Shown: positions 41,101-49,938 of the stretch, piece by piece
Layout of the letters: every line of letters starts with the position of its first letter
Position numbering within the stretch: position 1 is the first letter of the stretch
Origin: Phalacrocorax aristotelis
Taxonomy: Eukaryota > Chordata > Aves > Suliformes > Phalacrocoracidae
Direction of reading: 5' to 3'
Length of the DNA: 64,000 nucleotides
NCBI RefSeq assembly: GCF_949628215.1
Contig: NC_134283.1
Location: 12,399,638 to 12,463,637, forward strand
The notes under the pieces: model-generated
The model's database searches: none
What the model was told of the DNA's origin: nothing
Seen by the model: the letters and a program-made list of their open reading frames with translations, nothing else
Position numbers and translations under genes: made by a program

Positions 41101-42790
41101 TTTCAGTTGGTGGCGTGGATTGCAAGTGGCTTGGAGTGAATGAGGTGCTGGAAAAATTCAGAAGCATGGGAGAGCAGCCCATTGAGATTGAGGTTATTAG
41201 TTGCCAGGACACAACAGCATCTATGGTATGTAATGAGGCAAATATGTTTTGCAGATCGGATATGTGAGAGTTTTTTGTTTCCTGGCTTCACTCCCTGATT
41301 AACGTTTACTTTCATGTAGTCAGATATCCCACTCCACCAGTGAATATATGAAGCATTCAGGCATGTGTTCAGTTTTAAACAGTCTGTTTAAATCATCATG
41401 GCTTAGCAAGCCAAAGTACAATCTGTGTGCCTAAAAATGGTTGGGTGGTGGGGTTTTTGTAGTGGAGCTACTTATATTAATTGCATTATAAATTTCAGGG
41501 CATGTTTTATTTTCCCCTAACTTGTCCCAGAGGGTGAAAATACTACCCTGTTCAGCACTGGAAAAGCCACAATGAAATAATAATGGAATGAAATAGAACA
41601 TTCAAGACTATGTGCTTATTTTCTATGCACTGTTAACATAAATGATCCATGACTTTTGTATTAGATCACGGATTAATGCATGTATTTTTTATTTTGGTGG
41701 ACTTTAACTGTCTAGTTAAAGTTACTAAGCTACTGTAGAAGCTTTAGACTAAGGAAGAATGATCACAAGATCTAAAAAAGCTAAGCCTCAAATAACTTAA
41801 ACTTATCTGTAGTGTGAGAGAACCTGTAGTTCAGCTAAATTCACTGCTTTGTGCTTCTAACATTCCCTGGCATGCTTAGGCACTGAAGTATTGTTGCCTT
41901 AGAAGCGATCAAGGTGCATTTAGTGCTGCTAGATTTTCTTGGTTTAAGAAGTTGGTTTTCCTTATTGGAATTAAGGAATTGCATACCTGCCGTTCCAAAC
42001 TGCTACTGAAAACAAAAGGCTAGAATATAATCAGATTGCTTCAGGGTACAAATTGCTATATAATGAAATTGCTTCAGCTGAGGTAAGACTGAGATGGCTG
42101 TGCCTTTGGGGTATCCCAAAAGAATGTCCTACAGTAGTAGCTCTTGTTGTCATAGTTGCAATCAACATGGAACCTGTCCAAAGTCAGCAAGATGACTCCA
42201 CTTCAGAGATCTGTGCAAGGGCTACCTCCTTAGGCTTTGGAGGGAGGTCAGTGCATATATCGTACAGTTATGCTAGAAGCCAGTAAATGCTAACTATAAC
42301 ATAACATGTGGAAAAGACTGGCAAGTCCCTTTATGCTTAATGTGGTATATGAGCCCAGACGGGCAAAATACCAGAATCGCATCCCTCTGAAGGGTCTTAC
42401 GTTCAGTTAGTGTGTCATTAGCACAGAAAGCTTGCTGTAGTCTGCCTTAGAAAACTATTTGCACAGTAATCTTTTATCTTCAAAATTTTGACCCATTTTG
42501 GGTGACTGATTCTTATAATGCTTCTCTTTTTCCTACAGCATAGTAAGAGTGCAACTTATTCCGTGGGAATGCAGAAGACATACTCCTTAATCTGTTTAGC
42601 CATGGAAGAGGATAAGAGTGATCAGACCAAGAAAGCGCCACTGAAACTGCCTTTTCTAAGTTGGGGAACTAAGAATAGACAGAAAGCTGCAAGCACCCTC
42701 TGCCTTCCTTCAGCTGTGGCTGGAAGTTCTCACAACAAAAAGAAGCTTTCTCCCTTCACACTTCTGAATACAGAAAGTTCGTTGTACTGA
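13724..42790 (+). CDS. RHPN2: RHPN2, rhophilin-2 (complete, 15 coding exons)
   Basis: Spliced CDS: 13724-13792, 24305-24420, 27347-27475, 30470-30545, 31562-31639, 32338-32462, 33402-33568, 35887-36074, 37386-37542, 38019-38138, 38236-38430, 39194-39270, 40054-40200, 41070-41225, 42539-42790. It sums to 2052 bases, 683 residues plus TGA; human RHPN2 is 686. Domains in order: HR1 Rho-binding coiled coil (about 30-105, with [20 protein letters not shown]), BRO1 domain (about 111-460, with [13 protein letters not shown] and [20 protein letters not shown]), and a PDZ domain (about 513-595, binding-loop motif LGFSLKGG at 526-533). Rhophilins bind GTP-loaded RhoA through HR1 and are linked to actin organisation; BRO1 domains bind ESCRT-III in relatives such as Alix. 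Start chosen because MTDTLPPRG and DGYFRK match the human N-terminus. All junctions keep phase. No sign of decay. Confidence 0.97.
13793..24304. other. RHPN2 intron 1 (10.5 kb)
   Basis: Large first intron. Its first 300 bases are still CpG island, the rest AT-rich. A short CR1 tail lies at 23125-23197. Several open frames of 60-130 codons occur on both strands but lack recognisable domains and splice context. No RNA gene seen. A first intron of this size commonly holds enhancers, but none can be identified by eye. Confidence 0.65.
23125..23197 (+). mobile_element. CR1 LINE 3'-tail fragment
   Basis: Short piece of the CR1 3' end: GGTTGGACTTGATGATCCTA followed by TCTTTTCCAACCTAAATGAT and ACTGTGATTTC. 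This is the universal CR1 tail ending in the degenerate ATTCTGTG repeat. Severely 5'-truncated and diverged, so probably old. It lies in RHPN2 intron 1 in the sense orientation. Confidence 0.85.
24305..24420 (+). CDS. RHPN2: RHPN2 coding exon 2 (HR1, first part)
   Basis: 116 bases, not seen as a long ORF. Encodes [20 protein letters not shown] then [18 protein letters not shown], matching human rhophilin-2. Acceptor TTCTAG, donor GTATGT. Confidence 0.95.
27347..27475 (+). CDS. RHPN2: RHPN2 coding exon 3 (HR1, second part)
   Basis: 129 bases, residues 62-104. Encodes [20 protein letters not shown], then [19 protein letters not shown]. Acceptor CTCTGCAG; a second AG two bases on was rejected because phase requires the first. 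Confidence 0.95.
27485..27512 (+). repeat. 14-bp tandem duplication beside RHPN2 exon 3
   Basis: Two back-to-back copies of AAGCTAAGTTACTC, starting ten bases after exon 3 ends. A recent local duplication that leaves the donor GTAAGT untouched. Confidence 0.85.
29221..29286. repeat. G/T-rich low-complexity stretch
   Basis: Irregular G and T sequence (TGTTGTGGTTTGGTGG, TTTTGTTTTGGGG types) in RHPN2 intron 3. Explains the cysteine- and phenylalanine-rich open frames here, which are not genes. Confidence 0.75.
30470..30545 (+). CDS. RHPN2: RHPN2 coding exon 4
   Basis: 76 bases, residues 105-130: [20 protein letters not shown] and FTVPLK, the start of the BRO1 domain. Donor GTAAAT. Confidence 0.94.
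31562..31639 (+). CDS. RHPN2: RHPN2 coding exon 5
   Basis: 78 bases, 26 codons: [26 protein letters not shown]. Acceptor follows a long T run; donor GTAAGT. Confidence 0.95.
32061..32146 (+). repeat. 43-bp tandem duplication upstream of RHPN2 exon 6
   Basis: Two units of about 43 bases share GACTTGCCAAACA and TTTGCTTCCTTAA, the first near 32071, the second near 32114. They differ at several positions, so the duplication is not fresh. Located in intron 5, about 190 bases before exon 6. Confidence 0.85.
32338..32462 (+). CDS. RHPN2: RHPN2 coding exon 6
   Basis: 125 bases, residues 157-197 plus two bases: [20 protein letters not shown], then [20 protein letters not shown]. Donor GTAAGT. Confidence 0.95.
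32487..32504. repeat. Poly-T tract
   Basis: Eighteen consecutive T shortly after the exon 6 donor of RHPN2. Confidence 0.85.
33402..33568 (+). CDS. RHPN2: RHPN2 coding exon 7
   Basis: 167 bases, residues 198-253. Encodes [20 protein letters not shown] and [20 protein letters not shown], the most conserved core of rhophilin BRO1 domains. Confidence 0.96.
35887..36074 (+). CDS. RHPN2: RHPN2 coding exon 8
   Basis: 188 bases, residues 254-316: [20 protein letters not shown], then [20 protein letters not shown]. Donor GTAAAA. Confidence 0.96.
37386..37542 (+). CDS. RHPN2: RHPN2 coding exon 9
   Basis: 157 bases, residues 317-368 plus one base: [40 protein letters not shown], then [12 protein letters not shown]. 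Donor GTAAGA. Confidence 0.95.
38019..38138 (+). CDS. RHPN2: RHPN2 coding exon 10
   Basis: 120 bases, residues 369-408 plus one base: [20 protein letters not shown], then [20 protein letters not shown]. Donor GTAACT. Confidence 0.94.
38236..38430 (+). CDS. RHPN2: RHPN2 coding exon 11
   Basis: 195 bases, residues 409-473 plus one base: [20 protein letters not shown], then [20 protein letters not shown]. End of the BRO1 domain. Intron 10 before it is only 97 bases. Confidence 0.95.
39194..39270 (+). CDS. RHPN2: RHPN2 coding exon 12
   Basis: 77 bases, residues 474-499: [20 protein letters not shown], then FFRRL. Linker between BRO1 and PDZ. Donor GTAGGT. Confidence 0.94.
40054..40200 (+). CDS. 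RHPN2: RHPN2 coding exon 13 (PDZ, first part)
   Basis: 147 bases, residues 500-548. Encodes [20 protein letters not shown] and the PDZ peptide-binding loop [10 protein letters not shown]. Donor GTAAGT. Confidence 0.95.
41070..41225 (+). CDS. RHPN2: RHPN2 coding exon 14 (PDZ, second part)
   Basis: 156 bases, residues 549-600: [40 protein letters not shown], the PDZ second half. Donor GTATGT. Confidence 0.95.
42539..42790 (+). CDS. RHPN2: RHPN2 coding exon 15 and stop
   Basis: 252 bases, residues 601-683 and TGA. Encodes [20 protein letters not shown] and [20 protein letters not shown], ending LLNTESSLY, parallel to the human C-terminus. Confidence 0.96.
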   Translation, partial: HSKSATYSVGMQKTYSLICLAMEEDKSDQTKKAPLKLPFLSWGTKNRQKAASTLCLPSAVAGSSHNKKKLSPFTLLNTESSLY

Positions 42791-44489
42791 ATCTTTCAGA
42801 AGGATCTGTTAATGTGGTGTTTTCCTTTAAAATGTATATTTAAAAAATTTATCAATTTTATCTTTATATATACACATGTATAAATTCAGACAAATGTGTC
42901 TTGAGTGTATTGAGCCACTATGAAGGTCACAGGCTGGCAAAAACTGTACACTTAAGTATTTGAAAGTTAGAATGAAGTGGTTTGGGAGGTATGCAATAAC
43001 AAGTCACAGATGATGAAATTGCTTAGGTGAGGACTAGATTCCTTTGGAATTTCAAAATACAGTCTCATGATTGATTTTTATTTTTTTTTTTTTTATAACT
43101 ATGATAGGAGTTATTTATTGCAAACTTGATGCTGCACGCAAGACAGTAGGGGACATATTAAAGGATCATTTTGCTGTAAAAGTTCAGCGTCAATAATAAA
43201 TTACTTAACACTAAAGAAATATCTTAAAAAACCACAGGTGAGAGAGAATTATGTTATTCAAAGAAAACAGCCTTGTGCCAAGGGGCAGTGTCATGTAGTT
43301 GTGGTTTTTATGCATAGGCATTCAGTTTGAAAGTACGGGGTGTATTCTACTGACTAGCTAATTTAATTCTGAAAGAGAATTAGAAAGCTTAGAAATCAAA
43401 AGATCTTTTGAACTACAAAAGGCTTTTACTCTGCTCTTTTCCTGATATAGGTTACATTTTTAAATGCCTGCTGATTCAATTGTTAAAAACACACTTTATT
43501 CCAAACTTGAAATTATTTAACCTATTTACCAAAAGAGTTCTATCTCATTAGTCATGATAAAACCTCAGACCTGACATATTCCAGTATCTCAAGAGTACAT
43601 AAATTGTGGTGGTGCTTTAAAATATGAGAAGAGTGCTTGTGAGTCTAAGCGGCAGAATGTTTATTTACCATCACTCCAAGTAAAAAACCCAAATAGATAT
43701 AAAATCCTCCTCCCATTGGAACAATTCATGAGCAAGTGTTGGCTATATATATTAAGGAAGAAGACAAAAATAACTGCCTGAGCATTTCTTTGAGATTATT
43801 CTATTTTCTGAAATTGAAAGTAATTGAAGATTGCTAACACTGTAGTGTTAGTTAACGTTGCCATCTACAGAGTAGATATATGCTGTTTGATACTCAAAAC
43901 TTAAGAGGAATGTTTGCATCTGGGTGTAAACTTCAAAGTTGTTTACTTTTCGTTTATTATGTAATAGGTGTAAATATGTTGATGACATTTAAGAACAAAA
44001 ATCAGATGCTGCCATTTAGTAGTAGCGTTTTGATTTTGCTATAGCTTGGATGATACAGTATAATTTACAGGTTTTCACTGTTGCTGCTGGCATACCTCTT
44101 GCATGTTTCTGAAATGTTGCTTACAAAGATCTAAGAAACTATCTTTCTTTATAAATTCCTGTATTATACAATATAAACTTTTCTCTAAAACTTGCATGCT
44201 TACAAAGAGTGTTAACATATTTCTAGAGTTTCCCTATAAAGGTTACATGAAAAAAAATAAGTTGTAAGTTACCTGTGACTCACTTATCCTCAGTAACTAT
44301 TCTTCATGTGTATTTGTAGTAGCACTTTTTACACACACAAGCAGTAGCAGTCACCCACTGCTACGGAAGACCCGACCCTGCCATACAATATTCCATACAG
44401 AAGATATTTACTTTGCCTGTATGGCTGAAACTACTATCCAGCTCATTATGTCTTTAGCAAAGTCATATGACTCATCCTTCCAGCTCTTC
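42791..44489. other. RHPN2 3' UTR and AT-rich intergenic sequence
   Basis: After the RHPN2 stop the sequence is AT-rich without coding exons. The best poly(A) signal is AATAAA at 43195-43200, about 405 bases past the stop, so the 3' UTR probably ends near 43.2 kb. From there to the CR1 element at 44.49 kb I see nothing recognisable. Confidence 0.6.
43195..43200 (+). terminator. Probable RHPN2 poly(A) signal
   Basis: Canonical AATAAA downstream of the RHPN2 stop codon. Chosen as the first canonical hexamer after the stop; use in vivo is inferred. Confidence 0.55.
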
Positions 44490-45985
44490 ACTCCCCCTAC
44501 AAAGCTGAGAGAGCTGGCTGACATCATTGCAAGGCCACTCTCCATAATCTTTGAGAAGTCATGGAGAGCGGGGGATGTCCCAGAGGACTGGAGGAAGGCA
44601 AATGTTACCCCTATCTACAAGAAGGGCTCAAGGGACGATCCGGGTAACTCTAGGCCCATCAGCCTTACTTCAATCTCTGGGAAAGTTATGGAATGAATCT
44701 TCCTGGGGCCCATCACAAGTCAAATGAAGCACGTGATTGGGAAAAGCCAACATGGCTTCACTAAAGGCAGATGGTGCTTGACAAACCTGGTGGCCTTCTA
44801 TGACAAAGTGACTGGCCTGGTTGACATGGTGGGCAGTGGACATTGTCTACCTGGACTTGTCCAAGGCCTTTGATACAGTCACCCCCAGTCTCCTCCTGGA
44901 GAAGTTGATGTGTTATGGCCTAGACAAGTGGTCTGTGCAGTGGGTGGGGAACTGGCTGACAGGCCACACCCAAAGGGTGGTGACAAATAGCTCTTTCTCA
45001 AACTGGCAACCTGTCACTAGTGGAGTCCCCCAGGGATCAATCTTGGGCCCAATGTTATTCAATATCTTTATAAGTGATCTGGATAACGGCATCAAGTGTA
45101 GCCTGATGAAGTTTGCTGATGACACCAAGTTGAGTGGGGAAGTAGGCACTCCAGAAGGGAGAGCTGCTCTGCAGGAGGATCTGGATAGGCTGGAGGAGTG
45201 GGCCAGCAAGAACCTTATGAAGTTCAACAAGGACAAGTGTAAGGTCATGCACCTGGGAAAACATAATCCGGGGGTGCAGCACAGACTGGGATCCACCTGG
45301 CTGGAGAGCAACTCTGTGGAAAGGGACCTGGGGGTCCTGGTGGACAGGAAGCTCAACATGAGCAAACAGTGTGCTGCTGCGGCCAAGCAGGCCAACAGGA
45401 TGCTGGGTTGCATCAAAAAGGGCATCGCCAGCAGAGAGAAAGAAGTCATCATCCTGCTCTACTCAGCGCTTGTCAGGCCTCACCTGGAGTACTGTGTACA
45501 GTTCTGGTCCCCGCTATACAAAAAGGATGTGGACAGGCTGGAAGGGGTCCAGAGAAGGGCCACCAAGGCGATCAAAGGACTGGGAAGCCTGCCATATGAG
45601 GATAGGCTGGGAGAGCTGGGTTTGTTCAGCCTTGAGAAAAGGAGGCTCAGAGGGGATCTCATCACCATGTACCAGTACTTAAGGGGTAACTACAAAGAAG
45701 ATGGAGACTCCCTTTTTACACAGAGTCACATGGAGAGGACAAGGGGGAATGGACACAAGTTGCTCTTGGGGAGATTCTGAATGGACACGAGAGGAAAATT
45801 TTTCACAGTGAGGACAGTCACCATTGAAATAACCTCCCCAGGGTAGTGGTTGACTCGGCCCTGTTGGCCACCTTCAAGAGCCGTCTGGACAGGGTGCTGG
45901 GCCATCTTGTCTAGACTGTGCTCTTCCTAGAAAGGTTGGACTAGATGATCCCTGAGGTCCCTTCCAACCTGTGATTCTGTGATTT
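44490..45985 (+). mobile_element. CR1 LINE, 5'-truncated, with reverse-transcriptase ORF2 remnant
   Basis: Non-LTR retrotransposon covering the end of ORF2 and the 3' tail. Readable CR1 RT blocks: ELADIIARPLSIIFEKSWRA, WRKANVTPIYKKGSRDDPGN, VYLDLSKAFDTVTPSLLLEK, GVPQGSILGPMLFNIFISDL, and the catalytic-site block LMKFADDTKLSG (FADD form usual in CR1). The downstream block EYCVQFWSPLYKKDVDRLEG is also CR1-typical. The element ends with the CR1 tail CCTGTGATTCTGTGATTT. It is dead: 5' truncation, an in-frame TGA at 44694, a frame change near 44825, and a stop at 45778-45780 before the usual ORF end. Inserted between the convergent ends of RHPN2 and FAAP24. Confidence 0.95.
44821..45780 (+). pseudogene. 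CR1 ORF2 reverse transcriptase fragment (319 codons open)
   Basis: Longest open stretch of the CR1 copy, from just before the motif AVDIVYLDLSKAFDTV to a stop at 45778. It covers RT palm and thumb blocks, including FADD, and the following region (RRATKAIKGLGSLPYEDRLG, LGLFSLEKRRLRGDLI). It lacks the endonuclease and RT fingers on one frame and has no start, so no active protein is expected. Confidence 0.9.
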
Positions 45986-46335
45986 CTCTTAGCCCACTAC
46001 AATAATCTTCCTGCAACTATCTTTCCCCTTTAGCTGCATGATTAACTGCCTTTCCAACCCTATTATCACAGCCACTAGTCCTTGAGGAAAGGTTGGGGTG
46101 GGGGTCTTTTTTTATTTAAGCACCACCACCTCCAGTTCAAGTGAAAGTTCAGGCCTCTCAAGTGCCATACAAATCCATACTTACTATTTTCTGTCAGCTA
46201 ACTAAGCACTCATCCTGCAGTGAGTGGTAGCTAACAACTAACTTAAAGCAAATACTCATTTCACAGCAAGCTAGGTTCTTGTTCAGACCACAGGAATACT
46301 TGTGACAAGTTTCTATCCACAAGGATGTATAGGGC
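45986..46335. other. Spacer between CR1 and ERV fragment
   Basis: About 350 bases of unique-looking sequence. Nothing recognised. Confidence 0.55.
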
Positions 46336-46911
46336 TGTCCTGGTTTCAGCTGGGGTAGGGTTAAATTTCTTCATACTAGCAAGTATGAGACTATGTTTTG
46401 GATTTTTGCTGGAAACAGTGGTGATAATGTGGAGATGTTTTAGTTGTTGCTAAGTAGCACTTACCCTGGTCAAGGACTTTTTCAGCTCCCCTTGCTCTTC
46501 TGGGTGCAGAAGAAGCTGGGAGGGGACACAGCCAGGACAGCTGATCCAAACTGACCAACGGGATATTCCGTACCATATGACGTCATGCTCAGTATATAAA
46601 GCTGGGGGAAGGAGAAGGAAGGGGGGACGTTTGGAGTGATGGCGTTTGTCTTCCCAAGTAACCGTTATGCGTGACGGAGCCCTGCTTTCCTGGAGACGGC
46701 TGAACACCTGCCTGCCCAGGGGAAGTCATGAATGAATTCCTTGGTTTGCTTTGCTTCCGTGCGCAGCTTTTCCTTTACCTATTAAACTGTCTTTATCGCA
46801 ACCCACGACTTTCCTCACTTTTACTCTTCCAATTCTCTCCCCGTCCCACCAGCGGGGAGTGAGCGAGCGGCTGCGTGGTGCTTGGTTGCTGACTGGGGCT
46901 AAACCACAACA
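46336..46911 (+). mobile_element. LTR of the ERV fragment
   Basis: 576-base LTR starting TGTCCTGGTTTCAGC and ending CCACAACA. Parts: a TATA-like AGTATATAAAGC near 46592, a poly(A)-like ATTAAA near 46780 in a stretch shared with the other LTRs (CTTAAACTGTCTTTATC type), and a pyrimidine-rich 3' part. The block CATATGACGTCATGCTCA is shared with the LTR at 51507. Flanks do not give a clear 5-base duplication, consistent with internal sequence following. Confidence 0.85.
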
Positions 46912-47278
46912 GTCATTTTCGCGCCCAACATGGGGCACGGAAGGTTTGAGGTAATGACAGATTTGATTGGAATGCACTAGATGGAATTTATAGCTGTTAT
47001 TGCTGTTTAGCTATTGACTGGCTGGCTTCTGTGCTTGCTATGGGGCTTCCCTGACTTACTGTATATACATACACTGTATGCCTTAAAGTCTAGTGCTCAT
47101 TAGTGGCACTTTTTGCTGTCGCTGCTTGCTGTACTGCTTATCACCTTACCCTGCCGGGCCTGGGAACATTCTGGTAACAGCCATGGCGATGCGCCTGGGC
47201 TGGCAGATGGCCAGGGCCCAGCTGCTGTTTCTGTGCTGCTGTACTGGGGAGGCTGGAACTCCAGTGTGAACTCAAGTC

Positions 47279-47940
47279 AAAGGGACTGTGGCCTGTGGAT
47301 GAGTCCATGTGGGAGCAGGACACCCCAAAGCATCTGTGGCTGTGTATAAGCCCATGCCAGAGTAGGTATATCTCGAAGCATCTGTGGCCATGGTTATGTC
47401 TGTGCCACAGCAGGTATACCTCTGAGGCAATTGTGGCCCAAGGATAAATCCATCTTGGGGAAGGTACACCTCAAAGTGTCTGTGGCTGTAGGTAAGTCCA
47501 TGCTGTAGCAGGTACACCTTGAATCATCAGTGGCTGTGCATGAGGTCATGCCAGAGCACCTCAAAGTGTGTGGCCATGGATAAGCCCACAGTGGAGCAGG
47601 CTTACTTTTGGAGGGACTGCAGCCATTGGAAAAGCCATGTTGGAGCAGGCCTTGGAGGGACTACAGCCATGGGCAAGGCTGTGTTGGAGTAGGTTTACTT
47701 CTGGAGGGGCTGCAGCTGTGGTAAGGCCATGCTGGAGCAGGTCTATCTCTGAAAGCATGGAGGCCCATGCAGGCGGCCACGCTGGAACAGGCACACCTCG
47801 AAGCGACTGTGGCTCTGGATAAGTCTATGCTGCAGCAGGTGTGCCCCTGGAGAGACATGGCTCCTGGGTAAGGCTCCACTTGGAGCAGGTACAACCCTAA
47901 AGGACTACAGTCTGTGGATAAGTCCAAACCAGAGCAGGGG
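47279..47940 (+). repeat. Tandem array, about 14 units of about 48 bp
   Basis: Degenerate tandem array. Each unit has a core like GACTGTGGCTGTGGATAAG, then CCATGCTGGAGCAGG, then TACACCTCGAAG. Units run about 41-50 bases and differ from each other at many positions, so the array is old. It lies within the ERV fragment upstream of the 152-base duplicated block. Placement in ERV 3' internal sequence is inferred from neighbouring LTR parts. Confidence 0.85.
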
Positions 47941-47943
47941 CAA

Positions 47944-48095
47944 GGGGTGGAGGTCATTACAATTTTAAACCTGATGGTCTGATCCAAATGGACCAGAGGT
48001 GGAGACTGTAGTGGAAATACCTTTAAATTGTTCTAACCCGGGATTTGCGTTACATATTACGGAAATTACTATAGCAGAAACCCCTTGTTGCTAGC
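47944..48095 (+). repeat. 152-bp repeat, copy A
   Basis: First copy of a block repeated 166 bases downstream. Shared core includes GGTGGAGACTGTA, ATACCTTTAAATTGTT and AGCAGAAACCCCTTGTTGCT. The purine-rich lead-in followed by TGTAGTGG resembles a polypurine tract next to an LTR start, but this is inference. Confidence 0.85.
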
Positions 48096-48109
48096 CAGGC
48101 TGGGAGTAA

Positions 48110-48261
48110 GGGGAGGAGTTCACTGCAATGTTAAAACATATAACCTCGCCCAAAGGGGCCAGGGGTGGAGACTGTAATGGATATACCTTTAAATTGTTGT
48201 AACCTGTGATTTGAGTTGCACGTTACAGGAATTACTATAGCAGAAACCCCTTGTTGCTAGC
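48110..48261 (+). repeat. 152-bp repeat, copy B
   Basis: Second copy, same orientation, separated from copy A by 14 bases. The 3' 100 bases are more alike than the 5' 50. Ends ACCCCTTGTTGCTAGC as in copy A. Confidence 0.85.
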
Positions 48262-49662
48262 TCTAAAAATAAAGGTTTGCAATAGATTGGTAGTTCAGCC
48301 TGTAACTCCATTAGTACTAATTGTTACTACTTTAATTGAACTTTATTTAATGCATTGAACAGCTGACCATTTGAAGTAGTGAAAAGGTATTTGCCTTGCA
48401 ACATCAATAGCCACACACCTTCAGATGTAAAATCTGGTCTCCATAGCAAAGTAACAAAGTCTGGGAGAGAGGGAATATAATCTGAACAGATTTCTAAAGA
48501 AGCTTAAGCATTCCCTAGTTGTAAGAAAGTAGTGCCTTGTTCTGTAGTTCTGGAAATTCTGATGTTTATTTTCAGTAATTTAAATATTTATGGCCAAATT
48601 ATATTTTCATCCTAAGTAAGAAATCAATACAAGTAACAGCTCTACCTGCTGTCCACGCTAACTGGTGGATGAGATTGATTACAGTGGTGCCAAGTTTCTA
48701 TTGTTCACTTCCTTTTAGTTTACAAAAGGGAGTTGAAAATCCTGCTCAACTGCCTTCCTGCTGTGATCAAAAACCCAGGTAGTATGAAAGGAGCTTTTCA
48801 CACACCTCCTTAATGGGTGCATAAGGCAAAAGGCAATTTTACCCTTACTAAGTAGGATAAGAATATAATTTAAAATAAAATGCAAGACATCAGGAAAACC
48901 AATCCTCCTCTTTACACATAACTCTTGAAAAGATTAATACTGGAAGAACAGGTTAAATTATGAATTTTCATCAAAGCTTCCCATATTACTTTCTTTGCAG
49001 CAATTATTATTATTGATATAATTACTACATTATAACTGATAATGTGTCAAAATATATTGTAATTTATTATAATTATCCTAACCTATATTCAAAAGTGCAA
49101 CATGAATTAACCAAGATTTTGGATATTAGACACAAAGGAATAAATTCGATAACAACCTGTGAACTGAAAAAGGAACCAGAGAAATAAGTTAGTGTAAAGG
49201 TAACGATGTATTCCAGTAGGATCGTCCAAAGGAACTCCAAAAAGTTATAAATCAAAGATATTACTAAAAAGCAATGTACGCTAACTTTTTTAAAAGTACT
49301 GTAACTCACATTTCCAGTTACTGAGAAGATAACCCCACCCACATATTAACAAAGTGGTTATTTCTAGAAGGCAAAACCAAGCAAGCAAACTGCTTTTCCA
49401 TTTTTTTCTGTGGATGCTGAAAGAGACAGCTTTCTCTCAGTTTTTTGTACAAGATAGATGCAAAACACTTTACTACCCTCTTTCCAAGGTAATTTTCACA
49501 GCTCAATCTACATGAGCAGAACAGCTGTAAAGAAGCAGCAGCAGAATAATATCTAGACAGTCCACACCCTCCAGCTGTTACCAGGATTACAGAAATTACC
49601 ATAATATGTGACAATTAAAAACAAAATTCTGTAATTCACAAGAAACAACCAAACAAAAAGTC
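48262..49662. other. Intergenic sequence downstream of FAAP24
   Basis: AT-rich sequence with an AT-only patch near 49004-49070. No gene, RNA or repeat family recognised. Confidence 0.55.
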
Positions 49663-49668
49663 TTTATT
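49663..49668 (-). terminator. Probable FAAP24 poly(A) signal
   Basis: AATAAA on the minus strand, 27 bases past the FAAP24 stop codon, implying a very short 3' UTR if used. Confidence 0.6.
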
Positions 49669-49695
49669 TTCCAGAACAGCACTAACATATGCATG

Positions 49696-49938
49696 TCAGG
49701 AACATAAAAAACTGTAAATTTGTTGTGCTACTGTTTGTCCAACCACAAGCTCAAGCTCTTCGACAGATGCATTACAAAGCCGGTGGATGCTTCCAAAATG
49801 TTGCAGTAAAAGCAGAGCTTTTGTTTTCCCAACTCCTGGAATTTGTTGCACTGTCCGAAACACTGATGGCTCTGCCAGCTGAGAACGCTGTTTACGAAGA
49901 AAGGGATTACTGCTGAGATCCTTACTTTGTTCGCGGAC
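49696..49938 (-). CDS. FAAP24: FAAP24 last coding exon
   Basis: 243 bases, residues 136-215 and TGA. Encodes the (HhH)2 domain: RTVQQIPGVGKTKALLLLQH and ASVEELELVVGQTVAQQIYS. Confidence 0.96.
   Translation of the reverse strand, partial: VREQSKDLSSNPFLRKQRSQLAEPSVFRTVQQIPGVGKTKALLLLQHFGSIHRLCNASVEELELVVGQTVAQQIYSFLCS

Larger units (their letters stand above)
24421..42538. other. RHPN2 introns 2-14
   Basis: Introns lie between the listed RHPN2 exons; the larger are 24421-27346, 27476-30469, 33569-35886 and 41226-42538, and the shortest is 38139-38235. They are AT-rich with mononucleotide T tracts. Apart from small local duplications (27485-27512, 32061-32146) no repeat family, RNA gene or nested gene is recognised. 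The longest intronic open frame, 40530-40883, has no recognisable domain. Confidence 0.65.
46336..48261 (+). mobile_element. Decayed endogenous retrovirus fragment (ERVL-like LTR plus short internal remnant)
   Basis: Fossil element in plus orientation. It has an LTR at 46336-46911, a primer-binding-like sequence just downstream (GCGCCCAACATGGGGC, 46921-46936), about 350 bases of internal sequence, a tandem array at about 47279-47940 and a duplicated 152-base block ending at 48261. No gag, pol or env domain is recognised, so most of the interior is missing. The expected matching 3' LTR of the same family is not seen. Many breaks; clearly old and non-functional. It occupies the gap between convergent RHPN2 and FAAP24. 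Whether the last duplicated block belongs to this element or to a second ERV family is uncertain. Confidence 0.75.

Noticed and set aside
44421-44489. N-terminal extension of the CR1 frame
   Set aside because: The first 20 or so codons do not resemble CR1; they are probably flanking sequence before the truncated element.
46331-46335. Possible target-site duplication left of the LTR at 46336
   Set aside because: No matching 5-base flank is visible after 46911 or after 48261.
47113-47987. Several 60-110 codon frames in the tandem array
   Set aside because: They arise from the repeat unit lacking stops in some frames; no protein is supported.
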